Origin: Kribbella sp. NBC_01245
Lineage (GTDB): Bacteria; Actinomycetota; Actinomycetes; Propionibacteriales; Kribbellaceae
Length of the DNA: 64,000 nucleotides
Reading direction: 5' to 3'
NCBI RefSeq assembly: GCF_036226525.1
Contig: NZ_CP108487.1
Location: 5,642,001 to 5,706,000 of the forward strand
How positions within the stretch are numbered: position 1 is the first letter of the stretch; each line of letters starts with the position of its first letter. Below are positions 1 through 8,539 of this stretch, piece by piece. Below the pieces are notes generated by a model, which worked only from the letters and a program-made list of their open reading frames with translations, made no database searches and was not told where the DNA came from. A program made the position numbers and the translations under genes.

Positions 1-1121
1 ACGAGGAGCACGCGGTCAAGGCATTGCGCTGGCTGGCCGACCAGAAGCGGGCCGGGTTCGTCGACGACGTGCTGGTGTTCGCGAACCACCCGATGCGACT
101 CGGGATCGACGCGCCGCACGAGCTCCGCGGCTGGCGTGATGCCGTCGCCGGGGTCTGCGTGGGGATGGAAGGCGCGCCTGGTTCGCAAGGGGATGCCGAG
201 CCGGCGTGGGTGGCGTTCCGCGGCGCGACCAACGCGCAGCGCGGGGAGTACGTCAACGCGCCGAGGGCCGACAGCTTCGCGGGTTATCCGGCCGACGCCT
301 ATCGAACGTACGGCGGGTTCGACTGGGCCACGGCGACGGTCGGCGGTCTGTGGGACGCGATGCTCGCCGAGGGCAAACTATTCTCGATCACCTCGAACTC
401 CGACAATCATCGGACCATTTGGGACACCTGGCGCGACGGCGTCTTCCCGCCCGGGGAGAACTTCGACTCGCTCGGCTGGAAGCCCTCACCCACCGACAGC
501 GGTACGCCGCAGCCGGGGTCCGACTTCTGGCCCGGGCAGTTCAGCCGGACCCACGTGGGCGTCGAGCGGTATGGCTATCTGGACGTGATGGCCGGTCTGC
601 GGTCCGGCCGGGTCTGGGTCGACCACGGCCAACTGGTCGACGGTATCGACGTACGCCTGGTGCCGGCCGGTTCTAGGGAAAGCCACCGCGGTACGACGCT
701 GGGCGGCAGGCTGTCGGTCCACCGCGGCGAGCGCCTCGAGCTGCGCATCACCGTGACCAGCGCGACCCGGCCGAACTTCCACGGGCTGCTGCCGCGACTC
801 GCTCACCTCGACGTCATCCGTGGGGTCGTGACGGGCAAACCCGCGGATCCCGACGGCTGGAAAGCACCGGATACAAGGGTTTTCGACCAGGTGGACGTGA
901 GCAAGCGAACCGGGACTTACACCGTGCGGATCCCGTTGGGGCGGGCCGAGCGCTCGCACTACGTCCGGGTCCGCGGGAGCGACGGCCGCCGTAACGGGCC
1001 GGGTTACCTGGGGCGCGCGATCGACCCGAGCGGGCCGATCCAGCACCCCACGAACGACGGCGATCCGTGGCTCGACACCTGGCTCTACACCAACCCGATC
1101 TTCGTGGACGTCCACCGCTGA
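1..1121 (+). CDS. PHP-domain protein, 3' part (5' end outside window)
   Basis: The reading frame is open from base 3, upstream of the first possible start at 24, so only the C-terminal ~373 residues are present. The segment NHP followed by SITSNSDNH resembles the histidine/aspartate metal-ligand motifs of PHP-type phosphoesterases, where a D-x-H sits near the end of the metal-binding core. A beta-rich tail of about 150 residues follows and ends in NPIFVDV, a common ending of large secreted or membrane-linked PHP proteins. Substrate unknown. The family call rests on motifs in a fragment. Confidence 0.7.
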   Translation, partial: EEHAVKALRWLADQKRAGFVDDVLVFANHPMRLGIDAPHELRGWRDAVAGVCVGMEGAPGSQGDAEPAWVAFRGATNAQRGEYVNAPRADSFAGYPADAYRTYGGFDWATATVGGLWDAMLAEGKLFSITSNSDNHRTIWDTWRDGVFPPGENFDSLGWKPSPTDSGTPQPGSDFWPGQFSRTHVGVERYGYLDVMAGLRSGRVWVDHGQLVDGIDVRLVPAGSRESHRGTTLGGRLSVHRGERLELRITVTSATRPNFHGLLPRLAHLDVIRGVVTGKPADPDGWKAPDTRVFDQVDVSKRTGTYTVRIPLGRAERSHYVRVRGSDGRRNGPGYLGRAIDPSGPIQHPTNDGDPWLDTWLYTNPIFVDVHR

Positions 1122-1154
1122 GTGGGTTCTTGGTGTAGCGGGGACACTGGGGAT

Positions 1155-2015
1155 ATGGCCCCTGGTGTGCTCGATCCCGTCCGCGACGGGCTGGCCCGGA
1201 TGATCATGACCAAGGTCGCCGGCCCGGATCCGCACGCGGCGCGGTTGTTCGTGCACGAGAGTCCGGGCGAGCGGTGGTTCGCGCCGGACCGCCCGATTCG
1301 CCGTGTGCATGGGGATGCGTCGATGTTCGTCGGCGGATTGCGCGCGCTGTTGCTGCAATCGTTGCACCCGCTCGCGATGGCGGCCGTGTCGGCTCACTCG
1401 GGCTATCGCGGCGATCCGTGGGGCCGCTTACAACGGACTAGCTACTTTCTCGCGATCACGACGTACGGCGCGGCCGCTGATGCCGAGGCGGCGGTTGAAC
1501 GCGTGCGGGCCGTCCACGAGCGCGTGCGCGGCACGAGTCCGGATGGCGTTAAGTACGTCGCGTCCGACCCGCATCTGCTCAAGTGGGTGCACGTCGCGGA
1601 GGTGGACAGCTTCCTCGCGGCACACCAGCGGTACGGCGTGAACCCGCTCGACGCTCTCGGGCGCGACGGCTATGTGGCCGATATGGCTCGGGTGGCTCGC
1701 GCGTTGGGCGTGGTGGATCCGCCTGAGACCGAGGCGGAACTACGCGAGGCGCTGGCGTCGTACCGGCCGGAGTTGCGCGGTACGGCTGCGGCACGGGAGA
1801 CGGCTCGCTTCATGTTGGTGCATCCACCGGTGCCACTGTTCGCCCGTCCGGCGTACGGCGTCCTCACCGCGGCAGCCGTTGGCCTGCTGCCGTGGTGGAC
1901 CCGCTGGCCGCTACACCTGCCGTACTTGCCGTTGGCCGAGGCCACGTTGGTCCGGGCCTCTGGCACTGCTCTGACCAGCACGATCCGCTGGGCCCTCACC
2001 TCACCGACGCTCTGA
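1155..2015 (+). CDS. DUF2236 / MpaB-type oxygenase-like protein
   Basis: A 286-aa protein of the DUF2236 (MpaB/Lcp-type oxygenase) family. The conserved QSLHP and SAHSGY...GRLQRT block near residues 75-110 and the WVHVAEVDSF block near 150 are characteristic; their histidines are expected to ligate haem in family members such as latex-clearing protein. The ATG at 1155 gives the family-like start MAPGVLDPV; an in-frame GTG at 1122 is possible but adds no conserved residues. The gene overlaps the convergent alpha-galactosidase by 15 bp at the 3' ends. Substrate not deducible. Confidence 0.8.
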   Translation: MAPGVLDPVRDGLARMIMTKVAGPDPHAARLFVHESPGERWFAPDRPIRRVHGDASMFVGGLRALLLQSLHPLAMAAVSAHSGYRGDPWGRLQRTSYFLAITTYGAAADAEAAVERVRAVHERVRGTSPDGVKYVASDPHLLKWVHVAEVDSFLAAHQRYGVNPLDALGRDGYVADMARVARALGVVDPPETEAELREALASYRPELRGTAAARETARFMLVHPPVPLFARPAYGVLTAAAVGLLPWWTRWPLHLPYLPLAEATLVRASGTALTSTIRWALTSPTL

Positions 2016-4145
2016 CGCTTTCGTCAGGTGGAGTACGGCGGCTTGGGCGGGGGCGAGGGTTGGCATGGGAAGGCCGAGGGTGGTGAGGATGGCGCCGGGG
2101 ATGGTGATGCCGTCCGTGTACCAGGTGGGCTCGGCGATCTCGTGGAGCTTTGGCAGGCCCAGTTCCGTGCGTACGCGGACCTGGTAGACCTGTGCCGGGT
2201 CTAGGCCGGGGAAGGTGATTCGGCCGGACTGGGCGGCACCACTCGTACCTAGTCGGGCCCACGTGTAGACGGCCTCGGTACGGTCTGGCGCGACTACACC
2301 CGACAGGAGAGTCTCTGAATCGAGTACGTCGGCCCGGACCGTCGTACCGCCGTGTAGGAGCGGGCGTAGTTCCCGGTAGAGGCTGGTCCAGGCTTTGAGT
2401 GTTTCTAGTTCCTCTGCCGTGCAAGAGGTTAGGTCCCATTCAAGGCCGGCATGACCGAACAGTGCTGTCGCCAACCGGAACGACAGGTCGGTAGTGCGAT
2501 GAGTCGTGTGAGCCGTCGCAGGTCCTACGTGACCGCCTACCAACTCAGGCGGTAGCAGCAGACCCGTCCAGCGCTGGATCGATTGGCGCTCGACCGGGTC
2601 GTTGCAGTCCGAGGCCCAGACCCGATGCGTCCGCTGGAGGATCCCGAGGTCGACCCGGGCACCACCGCTCGCGCAGGACTCGATCTCCAACGCGGGATGA
2701 CGAGCGATCAGTTCGTCCAGCAAGGCGTAGAGGGCCTTGGTCTGCCGATGTACGCCGGGCCCACCGTTGGAGACGGCCTCGTGCAGATCGCGATTGTGGT
2801 CCCACTTGAGGAAGTCAATGCGGTACTCGGTGACCAACGCGTCAAGGCGCTCGAGCAGGTACGCCGACGCCTCCGGGTTGGCCAAGTCGAGCACGTACTG
2901 GTTCCGCCAAGGCACCGGCGTCCCGGCCTCGGGCGCGAGCAGCCAGGACGGGTGTTCGCGGACGAGGTCGGAGTCGAGGTTGACCATCTCCGGCTCGACC
3001 CAGAGGCCGAACTGCATGCCGAGGGCGTGGACGCGATCAACCAGCGGCCCGAGTCCCTTCGGCCAGACGTCCGGGTCGACCCACCAGTCACCGAGGCCGG
3101 CGTGATCGCCACGCCGCCCGGCGAACCAGCCGTCGTCCAGGACGAACCGCTCGACGCCGATCTGCGCGGCCCGTTCCGCGAGCGCGGTCAACCGGTCGAG
3201 GTCATGGTCGAAGTAGACCGCCTCCCAGGTGTTCAGCACGAGCGGACGCGGGCTCGACGGGTGCGCGGCGAAGGCCCGCACGTGCGAGTGGAGGCGTTCG
3301 CTCAGACCGTCGAGACCGTCGGCAGACCAGACGAAGACCAGATCCGGACTGCGATAGGTGTCGCCTGCCGCGAGGCGGATCTCGCCCGCGCGCAGCAGCT
3401 CGCCACCACCGAGGATCGAGCTGTTGGCGCCGGCGCCTTCGGGTAGACGCTCGACGACGTACTCCTGGTCGCCGCTCCACGCCACATGCGCGGCCCAGAC
3501 CTCACCACTGCGGAAACCGAAGCCGGGTGTGCCGACCACGGTCAGGAGTGCCGCGTCGTGCCCGGTCCGGCCGCGGCGTACGGCCCGGCGGTGGGCGCCG
3601 TCGCGGACCGGCGTGCGCTGAGGCGATCGCTCGCGGCACCACTTGCCAGTGAGGTCGAGGATCTCGCTCGCTCGTTCTGGCAGAGGCAGCAATAGGCGAA
3701 GCTCGGCCAGGTCGTACAGGCCGTCGCCGCTTGCGCGATGGACCTCCGCGTTGGCCGTCAGGACGCCGTACCGGTCGAGGCGATAGCTCAGCGTCAGCTC
3801 GAGCCCAGTGGTGGCGTCGGCCAGGCGTACGACCAAGGCTGCCGTGTCCAGGTCGTACGACGTGAGGGAGAAGCGGGGCGTGGTGTTGGTACCCGCCAGG
3901 TGGCCGGCGAGACCGGGACTGCCGGACCAGCCTTCGGCCTCAGTGGGGAGCAGGGCGAAGCGGCGGGGGCGATCCAGCGAGCTGTTGAGCACGGGCGGAT
4001 CGGCGGTCGCGGCGATGGCGGCCAGACCGGACTCGTCCAGCTCGCCGGGGTCGGCACCCCAGTGCAGCAGCCGGGGTGAGCCGGATGGTGGGACGTCGAA
4101 GATCGCGGCCACACCCGCGGACCGCAACTGGACGACTTCCGGCAT
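2001..4145 (-). CDS. alpha-galactosidase, glycoside hydrolase family 36
   Basis: A 714-aa GH36 enzyme, expected to release terminal alpha-galactose from oligosaccharides such as raffinose or melibiose. The catalytic nucleophile is in KWDHNRD (D449) and the acid/base in the SDCNDP block (D513); the family motif SCASGGARVDLGIL lies between them. No signal peptide, so cytoplasmic. The ATG at 4145 follows GGGGTGAGG at proper spacing; a longer frame to 4319 adds a non-conserved, intergenic-looking extension. It is divergent from a ROK regulator at 4556, which is its likely controller (inference). Confidence 0.93.
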   Translation of the reverse strand: MPEVVQLRSAGVAAIFDVPPSGSPRLLHWGADPGELDESGLAAIAATADPPVLNSSLDRPRRFALLPTEAEGWSGSPGLAGHLAGTNTTPRFSLTSYDLDTAALVVRLADATTGLELTLSYRLDRYGVLTANAEVHRASGDGLYDLAELRLLLPLPERASEILDLTGKWCRERSPQRTPVRDGAHRRAVRRGRTGHDAALLTVVGTPGFGFRSGEVWAAHVAWSGDQEYVVERLPEGAGANSSILGGGELLRAGEIRLAAGDTYRSPDLVFVWSADGLDGLSERLHSHVRAFAAHPSSPRPLVLNTWEAVYFDHDLDRLTALAERAAQIGVERFVLDDGWFAGRRGDHAGLGDWWVDPDVWPKGLGPLVDRVHALGMQFGLWVEPEMVNLDSDLVREHPSWLLAPEAGTPVPWRNQYVLDLANPEASAYLLERLDALVTEYRIDFLKWDHNRDLHEAVSNGGPGVHRQTKALYALLDELIARHPALEIESCASGGARVDLGILQRTHRVWASDCNDPVERQSIQRWTGLLLPPELVGGHVGPATAHTTHRTTDLSFRLATALFGHAGLEWDLTSCTAEELETLKAWTSLYRELRPLLHGGTTVRADVLDSETLLSGVVAPDRTEAVYTWARLGTSGAAQSGRITFPGLDPAQVYQVRVRTELGLPKLHEIAEPTWYTDGITIPGAILTTLGLPMPTLAPAQAAVLHLTKASERR

Positions 4146-4555
4146 ACGTGCCTCACCCCGTTCGTAGATACTTGACGATGTTAATAAACCATCCTTAGGG
4201 TTGGCGCGGCAACCCGTTTGTGCGCAGTCACGCCGGGGGCCGGAGCCGGTCGGTCCCGAACTCGTCTGTTCGCGGACCGGCCGATCGTCGCCGTGGGCCG
4301 CACCACTGCGGAGAGCCACGGCCGGGTCCGCTGCCCTGGCGCCCGGACGTGGTGGTGAGTTGGTCCGCGGTGACGATCTCCGGAGGCTTGAGGAAGGGGT
4401 GGGATGTCGACAAATCGCTCTATCCGCCTCTTCCGTATGCCCAGCCGTCCAGAGGGCCTCACGGCTTGTAGTTTGTTCACCGTGAAGCGGCCCTGGTTCG
4501 GAACTGCGCGATTCGGCTGTGCGCGATTCGGCTGTGCGCGATTCGGAGGGGCGCG
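4146..4555. promoter_or_regulatory. divergent promoter region between alpha-galactosidase and ROK regulator
   Basis: A 410-bp gap without a convincing gene. It holds an AT-rich patch at about 4178-4198 (containing GTTAATAAACC), the most likely promoter or operator area for the alpha-galactosidase. A second AT-richer patch (GTAGTTTGTTCACCGTGAAG, about 4469-4488) lies in front of the ROK gene. Both are placed where a ROK repressor would act, but neither is a perfect palindrome. Three 15-bp direct repeats close the region (listed separately). Confidence 0.4.
4505..4546. repeat. 15-bp direct repeat, nearly three copies, in ROK 5' leader
   Basis: The unit TGCGCGATTCGGCTG occurs at 4505-4519 and 4520-4534, and its first 12 bases recur at 4535-4546. 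The third copy runs directly into the GGAGGGG ribosome-binding site and the ATG at 4556. Copies are identical over their shared length, pointing to recent slippage. Changes in copy number would alter leader spacing upstream of the ribosome-binding site. Confidence 0.9.
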
Positions 4556-5749
4556 ATGAGAACCGCGCCGCGCCTGCCCTTGGCGACGCCGGCCGCGGTC
4601 GAGGTGCTCACCCGGATCCTGACCCAGGGACCGATCGCGCGGGTGGAGATCGCCCGCCGGACCGGACTGTCGCAGGCCGCCGTGACGAAGGCCGTCGCGC
4701 CGCTGGTCGAGGCGGGGTACGTCGTGGACTCGCCGGGCAGTCGCGAGGACACGGTCATCGGCCGGCCGGTCAGCCCGCTGGCGGTGGTGGCGGAAAGTGT
4801 CGCGGCGATCGGGATCAAGGTCACCCCGAGCGAGCTCATCGGTGTCGTGACCGACCTCCAGGCCAACATCCAGACGGTCCTCCACAAACCCCTTGCCGAG
4901 AAGTCCCCTGAGTCAGTTCTCGACCAACTCGCCATCCTTGTCGACGAACTACTTGGCGGGGGCGAGCAGGGGACTCATAATCCCTTGGTCGCAGGCTCGA
5001 GCACCTTGGCTGGAGTCGGGGTCGCGGTTTCGGGGGATGTGGACGCGGTTGCCGGGGTGGTTCGGCATTCGGCGTTCATGGGTTGGCGGGATCTGCCGTT
5101 GGCGGCGTTGCTGACCGAGCGGATCGGGCTGCCGGTGGTGGTGTCGAACGACGTACGCGCGTTGACCGTGGCCGAGCACTGGTTCGGCGTCGGGGTGAAC
5201 GCGAACTCGTTCGCCATCGTCACGATCGGCTCGGGCGTTGGCTGCGGGCTCTACCTGAACGGCGATGTCGTCGCGGGCGCGCATGGTGTCGCCGGCGAGA
5301 TCGGCCATCTGCCATTGGCGCCCGACAACCTGGTATGCACCTGCGGCCGTCATGGGTGTGTCGAGACCGTCGCCTCTTCGGACGCGATTCTGGCCCGCGT
5401 CCGGGAGGACACCGGGCGGGCCGACCTCGATCTGGCCGGGGCGGTCGACCTGGCGCATGCGGGCGACGAGTTGGCCCGGGCCGCGTTCGACCGGGCCGGG
5501 CAGGTGATCGGTTCGGCCCTCGCCGCGATGGTCAACCTGGTTGGGCCCGAATTGGTCGTGATCGCGGGCGAGGGCGTGGCGGACTACGACCTGTACGACC
5601 ACCGGATCCGCTCGGCCTTTGCCGAACACGCCTTCGGAGCGGCCGCCGACTGCGAGCTGACGATCCGCTCGCACACCTTCGACGACTGGGCCCGCGGCGC
5701 CGCAGCCGCCGTCATCCGCTCCTTCGTCCGCACCGAACCCCCGTTCTAA
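4556..5749 (+). CDS. ROK-family transcriptional regulator
   Basis: A 397-aa ROK (NagC/XylR-type) repressor. Residues ~10-70 form a winged helix (IARVEIARRTGLSQAAVTKA). The rest is a sugar-kinase fold with the GEIGHLPL signature and the zinc motif CTCGRHGCVE near residue 265, as in regulators that sense a sugar or sugar phosphate. The ATG at 4556 is preceded by GGAGGGG. Its position divergent to the GH36 alpha-galactosidase suggests control of alpha-galactoside use. Kinase activity is not excluded, but the N-terminal HTH makes regulation the main role. Confidence 0.92.
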   Translation: MRTAPRLPLATPAAVEVLTRILTQGPIARVEIARRTGLSQAAVTKAVAPLVEAGYVVDSPGSREDTVIGRPVSPLAVVAESVAAIGIKVTPSELIGVVTDLQANIQTVLHKPLAEKSPESVLDQLAILVDELLGGGEQGTHNPLVAGSSTLAGVGVAVSGDVDAVAGVVRHSAFMGWRDLPLAALLTERIGLPVVVSNDVRALTVAEHWFGVGVNANSFAIVTIGSGVGCGLYLNGDVVAGAHGVAGEIGHLPLAPDNLVCTCGRHGCVETVASSDAILARVREDTGRADLDLAGAVDLAHAGDELARAAFDRAGQVIGSALAAMVNLVGPELVVIAGEGVADYDLYDHRIRSAFAEHAFGAAADCELTIRSHTFDDWARGAAAAVIRSFVRTEPPF

Positions 5750-5762
5750 CGCCAGTCGCCAA

Positions 5763-5798
5763 CGTCCGAGAAACCCGCAGGTGGGGGCTCCTCGGACG
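5763..5798. terminator. hairpin between convergent ROK and ParA genes
   Basis: CGTCCGAG at 5763-5770 pairs with CTCGGACG at 5791-5798 across a 20-nt loop. It lies between two convergent gene ends and could terminate both; no clear T-tract. Confidence 0.45.
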
Positions 5799-5812
5799 GG
5801 CGTCAATCCGGG

Positions 5813-6409
5813 TCAGCTGCGGGCGGCGGCGAGGATCTTGCGCCAGACCTTGCGGTACGACTCCAGGCCGTCTTCGGCGAGGGGGCCGTTCGGTCCGGCG
5901 GTGATCGCGACGCGCTCGGGGATGGTGCCCCAGACCGGGATGCCCTCCTCGGCGTACGCCGCCATCGCGTCCTGGTACGACCTCGTGAAGGTACGGGCCG
6001 AGCAGATCACCACGCCGACCGGGGTGCCGTCCGGAACCATGTCGAGCACTGCCCTGACTCGGGGTGTCTCGACGCCGCCGATGCGGGTCGGGATGAGCAC
6101 GATCCGCGCCCGCTCGATCGCCTTGATCAGCAGCCGCTCGTGCGACGGCGGCATATCGACGACGCCGATGCCCTCCGGTGGAACCTTGTCGAGCGCCTTG
6201 GTCAGCAGGCGCTCGGTCGGGGCCTCGGCGATCTCGATCCGGGCCAGGTGGTCATCGTCGGAATCTGCGATCCAGTCCGCGGCGCTACCTTGCGGATCGG
6301 CGTCGACAATGGTGGCCGTACGGCGGTTCGAGGATGCCAGCGCGGCGAGGTACACCGACGTGGTTGTCTTCCCGACCCCGCCCTTCAGTGCAGCTGTCAC
6401 GATGATCAT
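5813..6409 (-). CDS. orphan ParA/Soj-family ATPase
   Basis: A 198-aa deviant Walker-type ATPase. The N-terminus carries KGGVGKTT (residues ~9-16), the second motif VDADPQGSAADW follows near 37, and DMPPS near 85 matches the Walker B region. It is shorter than chromosomal ParA (~260-300 aa), and no parB or parS-binding gene is adjacent. Such solitary ParA-like proteins position cargo or are plasmid-derived remnants; the role here is unknown. It is divergent from the HEPN-like gene at 6674 across a 264-bp gap in which I see no further gene. Confidence 0.88.
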   Translation of the reverse strand: MIIVTAALKGGVGKTTTSVYLAALASSNRRTATIVDADPQGSAADWIADSDDDHLARIEIAEAPTERLLTKALDKVPPEGIGVVDMPPSHERLLIKAIERARIVLIPTRIGGVETPRVRAVLDMVPDGTPVGVVICSARTFTRSYQDAMAAYAEEGIPVWGTIPERVAITAGPNGPLAEDGLESYRKVWRKILAAARS

Positions 6410-6673
6410 GGGACGACGCTACCCGGTCCAACCCGATTTCCGGCGTGTCTTCGGCGTTGCTCACGGGCCCCGTGATAATTGCCCCCAGCCCCTAAGCCGC
6501 CCACCACCCCGAATCTCCAGCGGACGAGGGCCCTCAACCCCACGCTTCCACAGCCCACGATCGGCCCCTGAAGGGCAACCCGGGGCAACCTCGGGGCAGC
6601 TTCGGGCGGGTCGGTGTATACGAGCAAACGCCCACTCCCGCTGAACTACCGTTGGCGCCCGGAAAGGGTGCAC

Positions 6674-7513
6674 ATGGGCAACGAAATCGTCAGATTCGCC
6701 GAATACCGGCTCTACGACGCAAAGAAGATAGACGCCAGCAACGCGATGATGGGCCTGCTGGCGGGGGCACAGATGGCCTCGCACCTCCTACAGCTCACCG
6801 AGGGCTCAGAGACGCGACTTCCGGACGTATTTCCACAGGTTCAGCACGTCAAGCCGTTCAACGTGCCAACCGAAACTGTCCGGCAGGTCCTCCAGTCCGC
6901 CGACAACCACCTCGGTGCGATTAGCGTGCCTTACTCGCTGGAGCTCCACGAGGATTTCCTCAAGACCTGCGTCGACCTCTTGGTGCGAGGCCGCATGATG
7001 ACACCGGCTCAGGCACTCAGCAAAACCACTTTGGCGGTCCTCCACAGCGCGATCGAGGAGGCCACGGGCGAATCGTTCAGTCCAGACAGCATCATTCAGG
7101 TCGACACCCTGCGGCTGATGCGGAGTTGCATGATCCACAACGGTGGCCGCGCCGACCAGGCGCTCGTGGACCAGATCGGCCGTTGGACGCCCAGTGCCGA
7201 GGCGCGCTGGGTCAAGCTGACAAAGAGTTCGCTTCGCGGTCTGGCGGTCGGAGATCCCGTCCAGTTCGGCCATGCGGAACTGATCCTCTGCCTCGCTGTC
7301 ACCAAGTCACTCGCGCGACAGGCGAACCGGATTCTGCGCGATGCGCTACCGCGACCGCTGTGGGCAACGATGGTTGTTGAGGACGTGCTGTCCGAGCATC
7401 CGCGGTCGAGTCCGCACCAGCTCGAGCGGTTGGTCTACGGCCAGGCGCGCCGCCACTACAAGCCGCTGCAGCTGACTGAAGCCGAACTGAGCACAGCGAT
7501 CGCCGCACGCTGA
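6674..7513 (+). CDS. hypothetical protein with HEPN-like R-x4-H motif
   Basis: A 279-aa, mostly helical cytoplasmic protein. The stretch LMRSCMIHNGG near residue 155 has the R-x4-H spacing of HEPN ribonuclease domains, and the following HNGG resembles many HEPN-like proteins. The flanking sequence (a helix of about 25 residues before the motif) also fits. The ATG at 6674 is preceded by GGAAAGG at useful spacing; a GTG at 6614 is the next upstream option. No antitoxin-like partner is fused or directly adjacent; the nearest neighbour is an orphan ParA. Family assignment is by motif only. Confidence 0.5.
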   Translation: MGNEIVRFAEYRLYDAKKIDASNAMMGLLAGAQMASHLLQLTEGSETRLPDVFPQVQHVKPFNVPTETVRQVLQSADNHLGAISVPYSLELHEDFLKTCVDLLVRGRMMTPAQALSKTTLAVLHSAIEEATGESFSPDSIIQVDTLRLMRSCMIHNGGRADQALVDQIGRWTPSAEARWVKLTKSSLRGLAVGDPVQFGHAELILCLAVTKSLARQANRILRDALPRPLWATMVVEDVLSEHPRSSPHQLERLVYGQARRHYKPLQLTEAELSTAIAAR

Positions 7514-7530
7514 ATCCGCCGGCACAAACG

Positions 7531-7560
7531 AACGATGGGCCGCCTTGGCGACCCATCGTT
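7531..7560. terminator. bidirectional terminator-like hairpin
   Basis: AACGATGGG (7531-7539) pairs with CCCATCGTT (7552-7560), with inner GCC/GGC pairs in the loop. It sits in the 66-bp gap between convergent genes. Confidence 0.75.
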
Positions 7561-7579
7561 GTGTGAAATGAGGCAGTGG

Positions 7580-8539
7580 CTACTTGCCGAGCCAGGCGTC
7601 TACCTTTGGGCGGTTGGCGTCGACCCATTTCTTGGCCGCGGCGTCGGCGGTGAGTTTGTCTTCGGCGATGTACTTGGCGACCTGGTTCTGGTCGTCGTTG
7701 GTCCAGGTGAAGGCCTTCACGAGGTTGTACGCCGGGCTGCCCGCGTCCGCGAACTTCTTGCTGACGATCTTGTCCAGCTTGTAATCGGGGTAATCGCAGG
7801 CGACCTTCGCCGGAGTGGCGTCGCAGCCCGCGGTGTAAGGCGGCAGGTCGACCTTGACCAGTTTGAGCTCGTTGAACAACCATTGCGGCTCGTAGAAGTA
7901 CCCGATCAGCGGCTTCTTCTGCTTCTCCGCTTGGCGGAACGCCTGGATCAACGCCGTCTCGCTCCCGGCGTACACGACCTTGAAATCGAGTTTGAGGTTC
8001 TTCACCAAGGCCTCGTCGTTCGTCACGAACGACGGGTCGCCATCGAGCAATTGGCCCTTGCCGCCGGATTCGGAGGTCTTGAATGTCGCGGCGTACCGGT
8101 TGAGGTTCTTCCAGTTCTTCAGCTCGGGCTTCTCGGCGGCGAGCCACGGCGGCAGGTACCAGCCGATGATGCCGGTGTTGCCCGTCGGCCCGGCCTCGAC
8201 CGCGACCTTCTGGTCGGTGATGTACTTCTTCTTGAGGTCCTCGTGACCCCAGTTCTCCAGGACGGCGTCGATCTCACCGGTGGCAAAACCCTGCCAGGCG
8301 ATCTCCTCCTTGAGGTCCTTCTTCACCACCTTGCAGCCGAGATCCTTCTCCGCGACGTACGCGAAAACAGCCGCGTTCGCCTCGTAGCCGACCCACGGGC
8401 TGACCGCCAGGTTGACCGTGCCGCAGTCCTTGCCGGCGGGAGCCGCGGCACCCGGGTCCTCGATCTTCGCGCCACCACAACCGGCGACGGCCAGCGTCAG
8501 CACGGTGAAAAGGCCCGCGGCCCTTAGCTTCGCAACCAC
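7580..8539 (-). CDS. proX: glycine betaine/proline ABC transporter, substrate-binding lipoprotein
   Basis: A 319-aa binding protein of the OpuAC/ProX type. A signal peptide ends in the lipobox-like LAVAGCGG near residue 20, so it should be lipid-anchored outside the membrane. The mature part begins VNLAVSPWVGYEANAAV and contains ENWGHE and GIIGWYLPPW, typical of quaternary-amine binding proteins with tryptophan cages. GTG at 8539 is chosen because GAGGAG lies upstream and the signal peptide begins there; the longer open frame to 10198 is an out-of-frame shadow of the permease. Third gene of an ATPase-permease-binding protein operon, overlapping the permease by 16 bp. Confidence 0.9.
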   Translation of the reverse strand: MVAKLRAAGLFTVLTLAVAGCGGAKIEDPGAAAPAGKDCGTVNLAVSPWVGYEANAAVFAYVAEKDLGCKVVKKDLKEEIAWQGFATGEIDAVLENWGHEDLKKKYITDQKVAVEAGPTGNTGIIGWYLPPWLAAEKPELKNWKNLNRYAATFKTSESGGKGQLLDGDPSFVTNDEALVKNLKLDFKVVYAGSETALIQAFRQAEKQKKPLIGYFYEPQWLFNELKLVKVDLPPYTAGCDATPAKVACDYPDYKLDKIVSKKFADAGSPAYNLVKAFTWTNDDQNQVAKYIAEDKLTADAAAKKWVDANRPKVDAWLGK

